Shown: piece by piece, positions 1-8,627 of the stretch | Position numbering within the stretch: position 1 is the first letter of the stretch | Layout: each line of letters begins with the position of its first letter | Assembly (NCBI GenBank): GCA_021787395.1 | Contig: JAJYLZ010000002.1 | Location: forward strand, 62,001 to 126,000 | DNA from: Chloroflexota bacterium | GTDB lineage: Bacteria; Chloroflexota; Limnocylindria; Limnocylindrales; CSP1-4 | Reading direction: 5' to 3' | Length of the DNA stretch: 64,000 nucleotides | The notes under the pieces: model-generated | Database searches by the model: none | What the model was told of the DNA's origin: nothing | What the model saw: only the letters and a program-made list of their open reading frames with translations | Program-made: the position numbers and the translations under genes

Positions 1-1746
1 CTCAGGGGTACCTACTCGTTCGCGGTCGGGACAGCGGCCAATCCCGGGACGACGATCGCCGACAGCCCACTCGACTCCGAAGGACCTCTCGGGTTGGTCG
101 GCCGATTCGCGGCCCTCGTGGCACTCGGCACCTGGCTGGCATCGGGCCTGCTTTGTCGTCCATCGCGAACAGCGGGTCTCGACCCCGCGAAGACGGCGCG
201 CATCGCGCGCCTCGCCCCACTGATCGCCTTCGCCGGGACCGCGCTGTCGATGGTCTCCACGGCCTTCGTCGCGACCGGCTCGCTGAGCGCGATCGGCGGG
301 GTGTTCGCCAGTCCGTCGGGCGAGGCGCGGCTGGTCGTCCTCGCGGCCACCGCACTAGGCGCCCTTATCGGCCCTCGGTTCCCACCTGTGGCGATCATTC
401 TCGCCGGCCTGGCGATCTTAGCCGAGGCGGCCTCCGGTCACGCCGCGTCCTCGGTCATGCCGCCGATCGCAACGGCGTCCTTTGCCGTCCACCTCGCCGC
501 GGTCGGCGTGTGGGTTTACGCGATCACCGCATCGCTCCTGGCCGCACCGGACCTGCGCCGCGCGCTCGGGACGTACACGCGATATGCCGTGACCGCTGCT
601 GTGCTAACCGCCGCGACGGGCCTCGTCAACGCGGTCCTCGAGCTGGCCGATCCGGCCGACCTCGTCCAGACCGGGTACGGCCTCGTCCTGGTCGCCAAGT
701 CCGTCGCGTTCGTCGCGATGGCGTCGTTCGGCTTCATCCACTTCATCTGGCGGCGGCAGCCGTCTACCACCGAACTGACGCTGCGGGGTCCGGTCCGCGC
801 AGAGACTGGCGCGGCCCTCTTGGCCCTCGGCCTTGCGACCCTCCTCGTCGGGTTTCCGAACCCGCCGCGCGATGCCGAAGCCTCCGCCGCCAGCATCACC
901 ACGACGGATCCTGTGCTGGCCGACCTTGGCGGGCGCGACGCGCTCTCGATCGCCGACGCGTCGGGACCGTTCATCGTCGGTCTGACGGTCCTACCGCCGC
1001 GGCCGGGGCCGGCCGAGGTCCGCGTCCAGGTCCTGGGCGTAGATGCTGGCGACGGCCTGCGCAACGCCCGCTTCACGGCGGGCTCAGGCGACGCCTCGGC
1101 AACGACCACGCTCGACGAGTCCTGTGGACTCGGCTGCTTCGCCGGCACAACGACCTTCGGGAAGGCCGGCGAATGGCACCTCGCCGTCTCGATCGACTCC
1201 AATCGCGGCCCGATCTCGATCGAGGCGTCCGCGGCCCTCCCGGCGCTTGACGGCTCGGAGGAACTCGCTCAGGCGCTGACCAGCGAAGAGGCACTGAAGT
1301 CCGCGGTCCTCACCGAGAGACTGCAAGGGGGCGGGAACGGGCCGACGATCGTCTCGACATACAAATTCCAGGCCCCTGACCGGGCCGAGATCACGGTCAA
1401 CGACTCGACCCAGATCCTCGCCGGCCTGGACCAGTTCCGGCGGACCGGCACGGGACCGTGGGTCGAGTCGGCGTTCCCGCCACCCGGCTTCAGCTGGCCG
1501 ACGGGTTACTACCGAGACTTCTGGGCGGGCGCGGCGGCGGTCCGCATCCTTGGCACGGACACGGTGGATGGTGTCCCCTCGACCATCATCGGCTTCGTCC
1601 GGCCCGACATCCCAGCCTGGTTCCGCATCTGGGTGGGGACGTCGGACGGGCTCCTCCGGCGCGCCGACATGCGCGCGGAGGGCCACATCATGAACCAGAC
1701 GTACGCTCAGCTGAACGGGCCGATCACGGTGCAGACGCCGCCGTAG
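1..1746 (+). CDS. CopC-CopD copper-resistance fusion with C-terminal lipoprotein-like domain (5' truncated)
   Basis: The frame is open from base 1, so the gene begins outside the window. The first visible residues (RGTYSFAVG) match the end of a CopC beta-sandwich domain. About seven to eight hydrophobic helices follow (codons ~35-280), typical of the CopD permease, with conserved-looking His in SGHAAS and FAVHLAAVGVW. The last ~300 codons form an extracytoplasmic part containing a YtkA-like section and a region (STYKFQAPDRAEI through FRIWVGTSDGLLRRADM) that resembles LolA/LprG-type lipid-binding lipoproteins. The likely role is copper import or periplasmic copper handling (family knowledge). 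The TTG at 94 is an internal codon, not the start. The fusion of CopC, CopD and a LolA-like tail is inferred from motifs only. Confidence 0.75.
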   Translation, partial: LRGTYSFAVGTAANPGTTIADSPLDSEGPLGLVGRFAALVALGTWLASGLLCRPSRTAGLDPAKTARIARLAPLIAFAGTALSMVSTAFVATGSLSAIGGVFASPSGEARLVVLAATALGALIGPRFPPVAIILAGLAILAEAASGHAASSVMPPIATASFAVHLAAVGVWVYAITASLLAAPDLRRALGTYTRYAVTAAVLTAATGLVNAVLELADPADLVQTGYGLVLVAKSVAFVAMASFGFIHFIWRRQPSTTELTLRGPVRAETGAALLALGLATLLVGFPNPPRDAEASAASITTTDPVLADLGGRDALSIADASGPFIVGLTVLPPRPGPAEVRVQVLGVDAGDGLRNARFTAGSGDASATTTLDESCGLGCFAGTTTFGKAGEWHLAVSIDSNRGPISIEASAALPALDGSEELAQALTSEEALKSAVLTERLQGGGNGPTIVSTYKFQAPDRAEITVNDSTQILAGLDQFRRTGTGPWVESAFPPPGFSWPTGYYRDFWAGAAAVRILGTDTVDGVPSTIIGFVRPDIPAWFRIWVGTSDGLLRRADMRAEGHIMNQTYAQLNGPITVQTPP

Positions 1747-1917
1747 CGTCGCACGGTCACGATTTTCGACGAGCACGGCCGCACCCTGACGGTGTCTCGG
1801 AGCGGACTCTCGCCGACGGCGCCCCACGTCGTCGCCGTCGACCCTGTCATGCACCACAGCTTCTATCACACCCCGCACGGTGCGGACGGCCACCCGGCCC
1901 TTGAGCAGGCTACCTAA
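1747..1917 (+). other. In-frame open tail after the CopCD stop codon
   Basis: The CopCD frame stops at TAG 1744-1746 but then stays open for 56 codons to TAA 1915-1917, with strongly GC-biased third positions and a protein-like, His-rich end (VDPVMHHSFYHTPHG). There is no obvious ribosome binding site or own start. It may be a decayed C-terminus, an effect of a point stop mutation, or chance in GC-rich DNA. Confidence 0.3.
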
Positions 1918-2592
1918 CGGGGTCCTTCAAGAGCCAGGAGGTCGGGATGCAATGACGATCGCTCCGCCCCCGTAACCTCGATCTCCAGCGGCAGTCGGGC
2001 CGGGACATTCAGGTCGGTCGCGGCCGCTTGACTCCACGGGCGCCGCTCCTCGGCGGGGGCACCTAGCGCTGGCGCTGCGTCACCGCTGGACCGCCGGCCA
2101 TGGGGTCCGAGGCATCGATGTCCTGGGAGGGCGTTCCGAGCGCAAGCTCCGCAAGCAGTTCGGCAGGGGTGCCCGAGCCGGCTCGTGGCTGGGGCACCCA
2201 TCGAGCGAGACCAGCCCGACCCTCATCACATTCGAGCTCAACGTGCGGGCCGGACTCGTCGTCCACCACGACCGGAGGCGTGTCACCCGGGCATGGCCGG
2301 CATCCGCGTTGCACGTGCGACGGGCTCGGCCGTGCTCGAAGTCTCAGGGCCCGCTAAGCCGAAGCTCAGGTCAGGGCCGAAAACTCCGGCCGTGAACAGG
2401 ACCCACCAGATCCGCGTTCCCATCCGCGACCCGGGGTGCGGCGCAGCCGATCGCATTCGGGTCGAGCGGGCACTGCCGCCGATCAACCGGGTCCTGCCTG
2501 CCTACGATCCGCACGTGCTCGGGACGCCGGCGGTCATGCAGGTCAGCGACCGAGCGGGCTCCTCGCGCGTCCGCACCGACGAGTCCTGACCC
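1918..2592. other. Gene-poor stretch
   Basis: Short open frames exist on both strands (for example 2185-2589 plus, 2063-2314 minus), but none has a convincing start, ribosome site or recognisable domain. No RNA gene or clear hairpin was seen. It may hold decayed coding sequence and the promoter of the ABC exporter operon at 2593. Confidence 0.4.
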
Positions 2593-3687
2593 GTGCTCGC
2601 CTGGCGGAACCTCTCCCGCGACCCGATCCGGCTGCTGCTCAGCGTGGCCGGCGTCGCGGTCTCGATCGTCCTCATCCTGCTGCTCGTCGGCTACCGGTCG
2701 GGCATCTACGCGCAGGCCTCGGCGTACCTGGACCACGCATCCGGCTCGGCACTCGTAGCGGAGAGGGGCGTCGCGGACTTCTTCGGGACGACGTCCACGC
2801 TCGAGCCGCGCGTCGTCGAGCAGGTCGCCTCGCTCCCGGGCGTGGCCGCGGCCGTTCCGATCGTGACCCAGTTCGTCGTCTTCGAGGAGCACGGCCGCAA
2901 GGACGGCATGTTCCTCGTCGGCTACGACCCGGAGAAGGGCGGCGGGCCGTGGCGCCTGGCGGCGGGCCGTGAGCCGGCGACCGACGAAGAGATCGTCCTC
3001 GACGGCGTCGCCGCCGGCCAGCACGGGATCGGGTTGGGCGACCGCATTCGCATCCTCGATCGCGACCTCGCGGTCGTCGGGCTCTCCGAGGACACGACGT
3101 TCTGGTCCGGGTCCATGGCGTTCGCGCGCATCGGGGCCCTCGAGACGCTCCTCAGGGCGCCCGGGCTCCGCAGCTTCCTCCTCGTGACGCCGACACCGGG
3201 AGCCTCGCTCCCCTCCCTCACCACGGCCGTCTCGTCCCTGGGCGCGGACCTCGTCCCCAAGTCGACCTTGATCGCGAACGACCGGCGGCTCCTGGCGCGG
3301 GTCTACGACGCGCCGATCGGGCTCATGGTCGCCATCGCCTTCGTCATCGGCATCCTGGTCGTCGGCCTCGTGATCTACACCTCGACGGTGGAGCGGCGTC
3401 GCGAGTACGGCGCGCTCAAGGCGATCGGCGCCGGCAATCGAGCCCTCTACCGGGTCGTCGCCACCCAGGCGCTCATTGCGGCGCTGCTCGGGGCCGGTTC
3501 CGGTGCCGTCCTGGCGGTGGTGGGCGAGCGGGCCCTCATGGCGTGGCGCCCGCAGTTCCGCGTGGAGATCGACGCGGCCACGGTCGCGGTCGTCCTGGCG
3601 TCGAGCCTCCTCATGGCGGCGATCGCCTCGCTCGTGCCCGCCCGTGCGCTGGCGGGGCTCGAGCCGGCCGAGGTCCTCCGATCATGA
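2593..3687 (+). CDS. FtsX/MacB-type ABC transporter permease, first subunit
   Basis: 364 aa starting at GTG. There is one N-terminal membrane helix (~12-35), a long extracytoplasmic MacB-like core domain, then three C-terminal helices (~240-262, 290-310, 329-350). The motif RRREYGALKAIGA just after helix 2 is the usual FtsX-family coupling region. The stop overlaps the next gene's ATG by 4 nt (ATGA), so the two permeases and the ATPase at 4811 form one operon. The family mostly exports or extracts substrates from the envelope rather than importing them. The substrate is unknown, but a metal link is suggested by the YHS domain on the ATPase and by the neighbouring metal genes. Confidence 0.85.
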   Translation: MLAWRNLSRDPIRLLLSVAGVAVSIVLILLLVGYRSGIYAQASAYLDHASGSALVAERGVADFFGTTSTLEPRVVEQVASLPGVAAAVPIVTQFVVFEEHGRKDGMFLVGYDPEKGGGPWRLAAGREPATDEEIVLDGVAAGQHGIGLGDRIRILDRDLAVVGLSEDTTFWSGSMAFARIGALETLLRAPGLRSFLLVTPTPGASLPSLTTAVSSLGADLVPKSTLIANDRRLLARVYDAPIGLMVAIAFVIGILVVGLVIYTSTVERRREYGALKAIGAGNRALYRVVATQALIAALLGAGSGAVLAVVGERALMAWRPQFRVEIDAATVAVVLASSLLMAAIASLVPARALAGLEPAEVLRS

Positions 3688-4814
3688 CCGCCGCGCGGCT
3701 CGCGCTCCGCAGCCTGGCGCGGCATCCCGTGCGGCTGGCCGCGTCGGTCGCCGGGATCGCGCTCGCACTGACACTGACCCTCGCCCTCGACGCGATCTAC
3801 ACCGGGGTGGCGAACGGCCTCACCGCGTACATCGACCACACAGGCGCCGACGTCTGGGTGAGCCAGGCCGGTGTCCGCAACCTTCACATGGTCGCCTCCT
3901 GGCTCCCCGACACGGTGGTCGACCAGGTACGCGCCGTACCGGGCGTGACGGACGCCACGCCGATCCTCTACTCCACCGACACCGTCGCAGCGGGCGACGA
4001 CCGTGGCGTCGCCTACGTCATCGGGCTGCCGCCCGGCGCACCTGTCGGCGGGCCCTGGAGCGTCGTGGACGGGACGGGGCAACCGACTGCGGGTGGCGTG
4101 GTGGTCGACGCCGCCTTCGCCCGGCGCGCTGGCGTCACGGTCGGCGGGCAGGCCACGGTGATGGGGCGGTCGGCGCGGATCGTCGGCCTGACCGAGGGCA
4201 CGGGGAGCCTCGTGAACTCGGTGGCGTTCGTGCCGTTCGCCGACTTCCGGGCTGCGCGCGGTGGCGCGCCGGTCGTGAGCTTCGTGCTTGTCCGGGTCGC
4301 ACCCGGCGCTGTTCCGGAGGCGGTCGCGAGCGCGATCGAGGCGAAGGTCCCCGGCGTGACGGCGATGACCGGGAGCGCGTTCTCGGCCGGGGAGCGCCGC
4401 CTCGTGATGGACATGAGCGCCGACGTGATCGCGATCATGGACGGTATCGGATTCATCGTCGCGCTGGTGGTGGTGGCCCTCACCCTCTACATCGCCGTCC
4501 ACGGCAGCCGCCACGAGCTGGCCGTGCTCAAGGCGATCGGCGCCCGGAACCGCGTGCTCTACGCGACGGTGCTCGCCCAGTCGGCGGTCAGCGTCGCGGC
4601 TGGCGTCGCCGTCGCCGTGGGGATCACCGCGGCCCTGGCCGTCGTCGTGCCCCGAACGGGCGTGGCGCTCGAGCCGGCGCTGACCCTGGCGTCCGTTGCC
4701 CGAACCGCCGCGGTCGGCGGGGCCGTGGCCCTGATCGCCGGGGTGCTGCCCATCCGCGACGTGGCGCACGTCGATCCGCTCACCGCATTCCGCCGAGGAG
4801 GCGCACCGGCATGA
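3684..4814 (+). CDS. FtsX/MacB-type ABC transporter permease, second subunit
   Basis: 376 aa from ATG 3684, chosen because it overlaps the upstream stop; the frame is open further upstream but that is shadow sequence. It has the same architecture as its neighbour: helix ~10-32, an extracytoplasmic domain, then three C-terminal helices, with HELAVLKAIGARNRVLY as the coupling motif. The two subunits would make a heterodimeric membrane domain. The stop overlaps the ATPase start at 4811 (ATGA), which points to translational coupling. Confidence 0.85.
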   Translation: MTAARLALRSLARHPVRLAASVAGIALALTLTLALDAIYTGVANGLTAYIDHTGADVWVSQAGVRNLHMVASWLPDTVVDQVRAVPGVTDATPILYSTDTVAAGDDRGVAYVIGLPPGAPVGGPWSVVDGTGQPTAGGVVVDAAFARRAGVTVGGQATVMGRSARIVGLTEGTGSLVNSVAFVPFADFRAARGGAPVVSFVLVRVAPGAVPEAVASAIEAKVPGVTAMTGSAFSAGERRLVMDMSADVIAIMDGIGFIVALVVVALTLYIAVHGSRHELAVLKAIGARNRVLYATVLAQSAVSVAAGVAVAVGITAALAVVVPRTGVALEPALTLASVARTAAVGGAVALIAGVLPIRDVAHVDPLTAFRRGGAPA

Positions 4815-5695
4815 CCACGACCCTTGCCATCCGCGGGGTGACCAAACAGTTCGGCCACGGAGCCACTTCTGTTGAGGCGGTGCGCGGCGTCGGGCTCTCG
4901 GTCGAGAGCGGCGAGGTCCTGCTGATCATGGGCCCGTCGGGGTCCGGCAAGTCGACACTCCTCTCGATCATGGGCGCGCTCCTCCGGCCGACAGCTGGGA
5001 CCGTGACCCTCAACGGGGTCGCGATCTCGCAGCTGCCGGAGCGGGACCTGCCTCCGGTTCGCCTCCGCGAGTTCGGCTTCGTGTTCCAAGACTTCAACCT
5101 GCTCGCTGCCCTCTCGGCGCTCGAGAACGTCGCGCTCGTGGCCGAGCTCACGGGCACGGCGCGCGCGGAGGCGCTCCGCCGGGCGGGCGAGCTCCTCACA
5201 GAACTCGGGCTGGCCGAGCGGGTCGCGTTCCTCCCGGATCAGCTGTCGGGCGGCGAGAAGCAGCGCGTCGCCATCGCCCGCGCGCTCATCAACGACCCGT
5301 CGGTCATCCTCGCCGACGAGCCCACGGCCAACCTCGATTCGAGCAACGGCCACGAGATCATGCGGACGCTGCGCGCCGTCGCGAAGGAGCGCGGCCGGAG
5401 CGTCGTGATCGTCAGCCACGACCAGCGGATCCGCGACATCGCGGATCGCGTGGTCTGGCTCGAGGACGGGCAGCTCCGCGACCTCATGACGATGGCGGTC
5501 GACCCGGTCTGCGGGATGTCCGTCGAGCACGACCGGGCCGTGACGCTCGAGCAGGGAGGCGAGCTGCGCTTCTTCTGCTCGCGGGGCTGCCGGGCCGAGT
5601 TCCTCGGCGAGCTCGACGGGCCCGCCGAAACCCGTCCCGCGCGCACGGGCCCGCTGGCGTCGCTGTTCCAAGCGGTCCGGCCGAAGACACCTTGA
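4811..5695 (+). CDS. LolD/MacB-type ABC ATPase fused to a C-terminal YHS metal-binding domain
   Basis: 294 aa. Residues 1-225 are a standard ATPase of the LolD/MacB class: Walker A GPSGSGKST (41-49), signature LSGGEKQR, Walker B VILADEPT, then the H-loop VSHDQ. From residue ~229 the chain continues into a YHS domain: DPVCGM at 231-236 and FFCSRGC near 255-261, i.e. a Cys set typical of copper or heavy-metal-binding YHS modules. This fusion is unusual. It suggests the exporter is gated by, or acts on, metal-loaded substrate (inference). ATG codons just before the YHS part leave open a separately translated YHS product. The stop falls inside the first CTTGACC repeat before the response regulator. 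Confidence 0.88.
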   Translation: MTTTLAIRGVTKQFGHGATSVEAVRGVGLSVESGEVLLIMGPSGSGKSTLLSIMGALLRPTAGTVTLNGVAISQLPERDLPPVRLREFGFVFQDFNLLAALSALENVALVAELTGTARAEALRRAGELLTELGLAERVAFLPDQLSGGEKQRVAIARALINDPSVILADEPTANLDSSNGHEIMRTLRAVAKERGRSVVIVSHDQRIRDIADRVVWLEDGQLRDLMTMAVDPVCGMSVEHDRAVTLEQGGELRFFCSRGCRAEFLGELDGPAETRPARTGPLASLFQAVRPKTP

Positions 5696-5719
5696 CCCAT
5701 TCTTGAGTCGGGCTTGTCC
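5691..5719 (+). promoter_or_regulatory. Three 11-bp-spaced CTTGACC-type repeats before the response regulator
   Basis: CTTGACC at 5691, CTTGAGT at 5702 and CTTGTCC at 5713 repeat at exactly 11 bp. This head-to-tail spacing is typical of sites bound by OmpR-family regulators. The array lies about 90 bp before the regulator gene and a second copy lies after the kinase gene (7690), so autoregulation is likely but inferred. Confidence 0.6.
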
Positions 5720-5806
5720 GAACCTCCATGGTGTGCGGCTGGGCGCAGATCCAAGATGGTTGCGGAAGGGCCGTGCCCTGGGAACCACCCCCGCTCAGCC
5801 AAGACG

Positions 5807-6574
5807 ATGCCTGAAGCCTCAGATCAGCCGCCCACGATCGCGTCGAACTCGACTGTCGCCCCCGGTGTGCGCGTGTCCCCGCACGGTACGCGGATCCTGG
5901 TCGTCGATGACGAGCCGCCCATCGCAGAGCTCGTCGCGGGGTACGTGGCGCGCGAAGGCTGGCAGGCTCGGACCGTGGGCGACGGGGTCGCCGCGGTCGC
6001 CGCTGTCCGCGAGTTCGACCCGGATGTCGTGGTCCTCGACCTGATGCTCCCCGGCCTCGACGGCATCGATGTGTGCCGGCAGCTGCGCGGCTTCTCGGAT
6101 GCCTATGTCCTGATGTTGACCGCGCGCAGCGAGGAGGTCGACCGCATCGTCGGGCTCACCGTGGGCGCGGATGACTACCTGGCGAAGCCGTTCTCCCCGC
6201 GCGAGCTGATCGCGCGGATCAAGGCCCTCCTCCGGAGGCCGCGCTCGACCCCCACCGGACTCGACGTCCCCACCGCAGCGCCGCCCGGCCTCGCGGTCGA
6301 CGAGGCGCGCCGATCGGTCCGGGTCGACGGCGGAGACGTCGAGCTCACGGCCATCGAGTTCGACGTCCTCGCCACGCTCGCCCGGCAGCCGGGGATCGTC
6401 CTGTCGCGGGCGCGGCTGTTCGAGTTGGTCTGGGGCGGGGACAACTACGCGGACGACCATCTCGTCGACGTCCACATTGCGAACATCCGCAGGAAGCTCG
6501 GCGACGACGCAACGGACCCGCGCTTCATCGACACGGTGCGGGGCGTCGGGTACCGGCTGCGCGAGGCTTCGTGA
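5807..6574 (+). CDS. OmpR-family response regulator
   Basis: 255 aa from ATG 5807. Upstream in-frame starts at TTG 5714 and ATG 5756 would add residues unlike the family, and 5714 lies in the repeat array. The receiver domain has the DDE acidic pocket, phospho-acceptor Asp78 (VVLDLMLPG) and Lys127 (LAKPFSPREL). The C-terminal winged helix shows ELTAIEFDVL, RARLFELVWG and DVHIANIRRKLG and ends in the usual GVGYRL. It overlaps the kinase start and so forms a two-component system. Neighbours (CopCD, YHS-ABC exporter, TlpA-like protein) suggest metal or envelope-redox sensing; the signal is not known. Confidence 0.92.
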   Translation: MPEASDQPPTIASNSTVAPGVRVSPHGTRILVVDDEPPIAELVAGYVAREGWQARTVGDGVAAVAAVREFDPDVVVLDLMLPGLDGIDVCRQLRGFSDAYVLMLTARSEEVDRIVGLTVGADDYLAKPFSPRELIARIKALLRRPRSTPTGLDVPTAAPPGLAVDEARRSVRVDGGDVELTAIEFDVLATLARQPGIVLSRARLFELVWGGDNYADDHLVDVHIANIRRKLGDDATDPRFIDTVRGVGYRLREAS

Positions 6575-7662
6575 TGATCCCCCGCTCGCTGCGCGCGCGC
6601 CTGCTCGCGGCGTTCGTCGCCGTCGCTGCCGCCGCTCTCGGAACCGTCGGTGCAGCTGCCCTGCTGGTAGGCCCGCACTACTTCTCGGAGGCGATGGGCC
6701 ACGTCCCGGGCGACCCGATGGGGCAAGCCATGGCGATGGCGACCCAAATGGCGTTCGTCGACGCGATGCGCCGGGCGCTGATCGCGGCCACCGTCATCGC
6801 GGTCGTCACGGCGGCCGTCGTGAGCCTCGCCGTCGCAGCACGGATCGCGCGGCCGGTCACAAGCCTGGCCGACGCGTCGCGGCGCATCGCCGCCGGTCAC
6901 TACGCCGAGCGCGTTGACACGGACGAGCCCGGGGAGATCGCCGACCTCGCCGCGTCCTTCAACGAGATGGCCGAGTCGCTCGAGGCCACGGAGCGCCGGC
7001 GACTCCAGCTGGTGGGCGACGTCGCGCACGAGCTTCGAACGCCCCTGGCGACCCTTGACGGCTACCTCGAGGGCCTCGAAGACGGCGTGATCAGCCCGAG
7101 CACGCAGACATGGCAGCTGCTCCGCGCAGAGACCTCCCGCCTTACGAGGATGGTCAACGAACTCGCAGAGCTCTGGCGTGCCGAGGCGCACCAGCTTCCG
7201 CTCAACACCGAGGAGGTCGACGCTGCCGAGGTCGCCCGGGAGGTCGCTGCGCGCTTCGCGCCCCAGGCATGCGCGCGAGGCATCGACCTCTCCGTCACGG
7301 CCGCCCACCTGCCCGTGCTCGCCGACCGCGACCGGGTCGCCCAGATCGTCTCGAACTACCTCTCGAACGCGCTCCGGCACGCTCCGGACGGCACGTCGAT
7401 CGAGGTCGCGGCCGAGTCGACGCCCGAGGTCGGCCGGCTCTGGGTCCGGGACCACGGCCAGGGCCTCGCCGCCGACCAGCTCGAGGCGGTCTTCGAGCGC
7501 TTCTACCGCGTCGATGCCGCCCGCACCCGATCCGCAGGCGGCGCTGGGATCGGCCTCGCGATCGTCCGCGCCCTGGCCGACGCCATGGGAGGGCAGGCGT
7601 GGGCCGAGAGCGCCGGACTCGGCACGGGGGCGACGTTCCTCGTGGAGCTCCCGGCGGCCTGA
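6574..7662 (+). CDS. Sensor histidine kinase
   Basis: 362 aa, ATG overlapping the regulator stop (TGATG); GTG 6571 is an alternative. Two membrane helices (~8-30 and ~64-88) bracket a short extracytoplasmic loop of about 30 residues that is rich in Met and His (MGHVPGDPMGQAMAMATQM), a composition suited to soft-metal sensing (inference). HAMP follows, then HisKA with His152 (VAHELRTPLATL), N-box DRVAQIVSNYLSNALRHA, and the G boxes RDHGQGL and AGIGLAIVRALAD. It is a complete kinase and partners the regulator upstream. Confidence 0.92.
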   Translation: MIPRSLRARLLAAFVAVAAAALGTVGAAALLVGPHYFSEAMGHVPGDPMGQAMAMATQMAFVDAMRRALIAATVIAVVTAAVVSLAVAARIARPVTSLADASRRIAAGHYAERVDTDEPGEIADLAASFNEMAESLEATERRRLQLVGDVAHELRTPLATLDGYLEGLEDGVISPSTQTWQLLRAETSRLTRMVNELAELWRAEAHQLPLNTEEVDAAEVAREVAARFAPQACARGIDLSVTAAHLPVLADRDRVAQIVSNYLSNALRHAPDGTSIEVAAESTPEVGRLWVRDHGQGLAADQLEAVFERFYRVDAARTRSAGGAGIGLAIVRALADAMGGQAWAESAGLGTGATFLVELPAA

Positions 7663-7689
7663 CGACGCGCGGACCCCGGCCCCGTCCCG

Positions 7690-7718
7690 CTTGACCGAGT
7701 CTTGACCAGCTCCTGACC
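7690..7718 (+). promoter_or_regulatory. Three 11-bp-spaced CTTGACC repeats before the TlpA-like gene
   Basis: CTTGACC at 7690, CTTGACC at 7701 and CCTGACC at 7712, exactly 11 bp apart. This is the same motif and spacing as at 5691-5719, placing the thioredoxin-like gene in the presumed regulon of the flanked two-component system. Confidence 0.62.
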
Positions 7719-7823
7719 TGCGCTCCATCGACGCTCCGACAACCCTGCCGGATCATCGAAACGGCCGCAGTCGGCGGCCGGGAGCCAGCGGTTGGGCGCC
7801 ATGTGTGGTGCCGGGAGTTCCTC

Positions 7824-8420
7824 GTGGGCGTCGCGCTTGGGTCCGTACACAGCTCACGTCCCATTGCAGGCCGGCTCCAGACCATCCTCGTCCTCGCCGT
7901 GACTGCCATCGCGATCGGCGCTCTCTCCTGGTATGTCGGTCAGTCGTCCAACGACGGCATCACGTCGGTGGACATCCGAGCCGCGAGCGGAATCACGCCG
8001 CCGGCGGTCGGCAAGGCGCCGACGCCCTTCACCGGGGTCGACTACAACGGGGCGACGATCTCGCTGTCGGACTACGCGGGCAAGCCCCTGTGGCTCAACT
8101 TCGGCGCCTCGTGGTGCCGCGACTGCCGCGCCGAGGCCACGGACTTCGAGGCGACGTACGAGAAGTACCGCCCGAAGGGACTCAACGTCCTCGCGGTCTT
8201 CATCAGCGAGCCTGCTTCGGACGTCAAGGCGTACGCCGGGCGCGCCGGGCTCACATTCCCGATCATCGTCGACCCGGGCGACAAGATCGCGAGCGCCTAC
8301 TCGCTCGTCGGGATCCCGATGCACATCCTGATCGGCCGCGACGGCCTGATCAAGATGATCAAGATCGGCGCCCTGTCGCCCGACGACATGGAGAAGGCCG
8401 TGGCGACGATCCTCCCGTGA
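7824..8420 (+). CDS. Membrane-anchored TlpA/ResA-like thioredoxin-fold protein
   Basis: 198 aa from GTG 7824, chosen over GTG 7803 because a GGGAG ribosome site lies 5 nt upstream. One N-terminal membrane helix (~18-37) is followed by an extracytoplasmic thioredoxin fold with WCRDC (Cys98/Cys101) and the cis-Pro loop GIPMHILI. It resembles AhpC/TSA-Redoxin family proteins that reduce apocytochromes or copper-site cysteines. CRDC rather than CPPC or CGPC is a less common active site. It is preceded by the CTTGACC array and likely responds to the adjacent two-component system. Confidence 0.85.
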   Translation: MGVALGSVHSSRPIAGRLQTILVLAVTAIAIGALSWYVGQSSNDGITSVDIRAASGITPPAVGKAPTPFTGVDYNGATISLSDYAGKPLWLNFGASWCRDCRAEATDFEATYEKYRPKGLNVLAVFISEPASDVKAYAGRAGLTFPIIVDPGDKIASAYSLVGIPMHILIGRDGLIKMIKIGALSPDDMEKAVATILP

Positions 8421-8430
8421 CCGATCATCT

Positions 8431-8456
8431 CTCAGGCCTGGCTCAGGGGTAACACA
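8431..8456 (+). promoter_or_regulatory. YTCA 11-bp repeat (CTCA, CTCA, CACA)
   Basis: CTCA at 8431 and 8442 and CACA at 8453, period 11. The third unit is degenerate. It lies upstream of the ZIP-type gene. Confidence 0.4.
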
Positions 8457-8627
8457 GCGACCGGGCGTCTCATAGGCAGCGCGACGCCTCGTGGCATCCT
8501 GCTCGAGGACTCGCGCCAGCGGACGCACTGGCGCCGGGCGCGATGCCACGAGCGCCGCACCACCGGCGCGCCGCGAGCCCACGACCGCTGCGCAGCACTC
8601 ACGTCGACAGACCCCGAGGCCAGACCC

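Noticed and set aside
2185..2589. Open frame of 134 codons before the ABC exporter
   Set aside because: No ribosome site, Pro/Arg-rich shadow-like composition, no domain, and overlapping open frames on the other strand.
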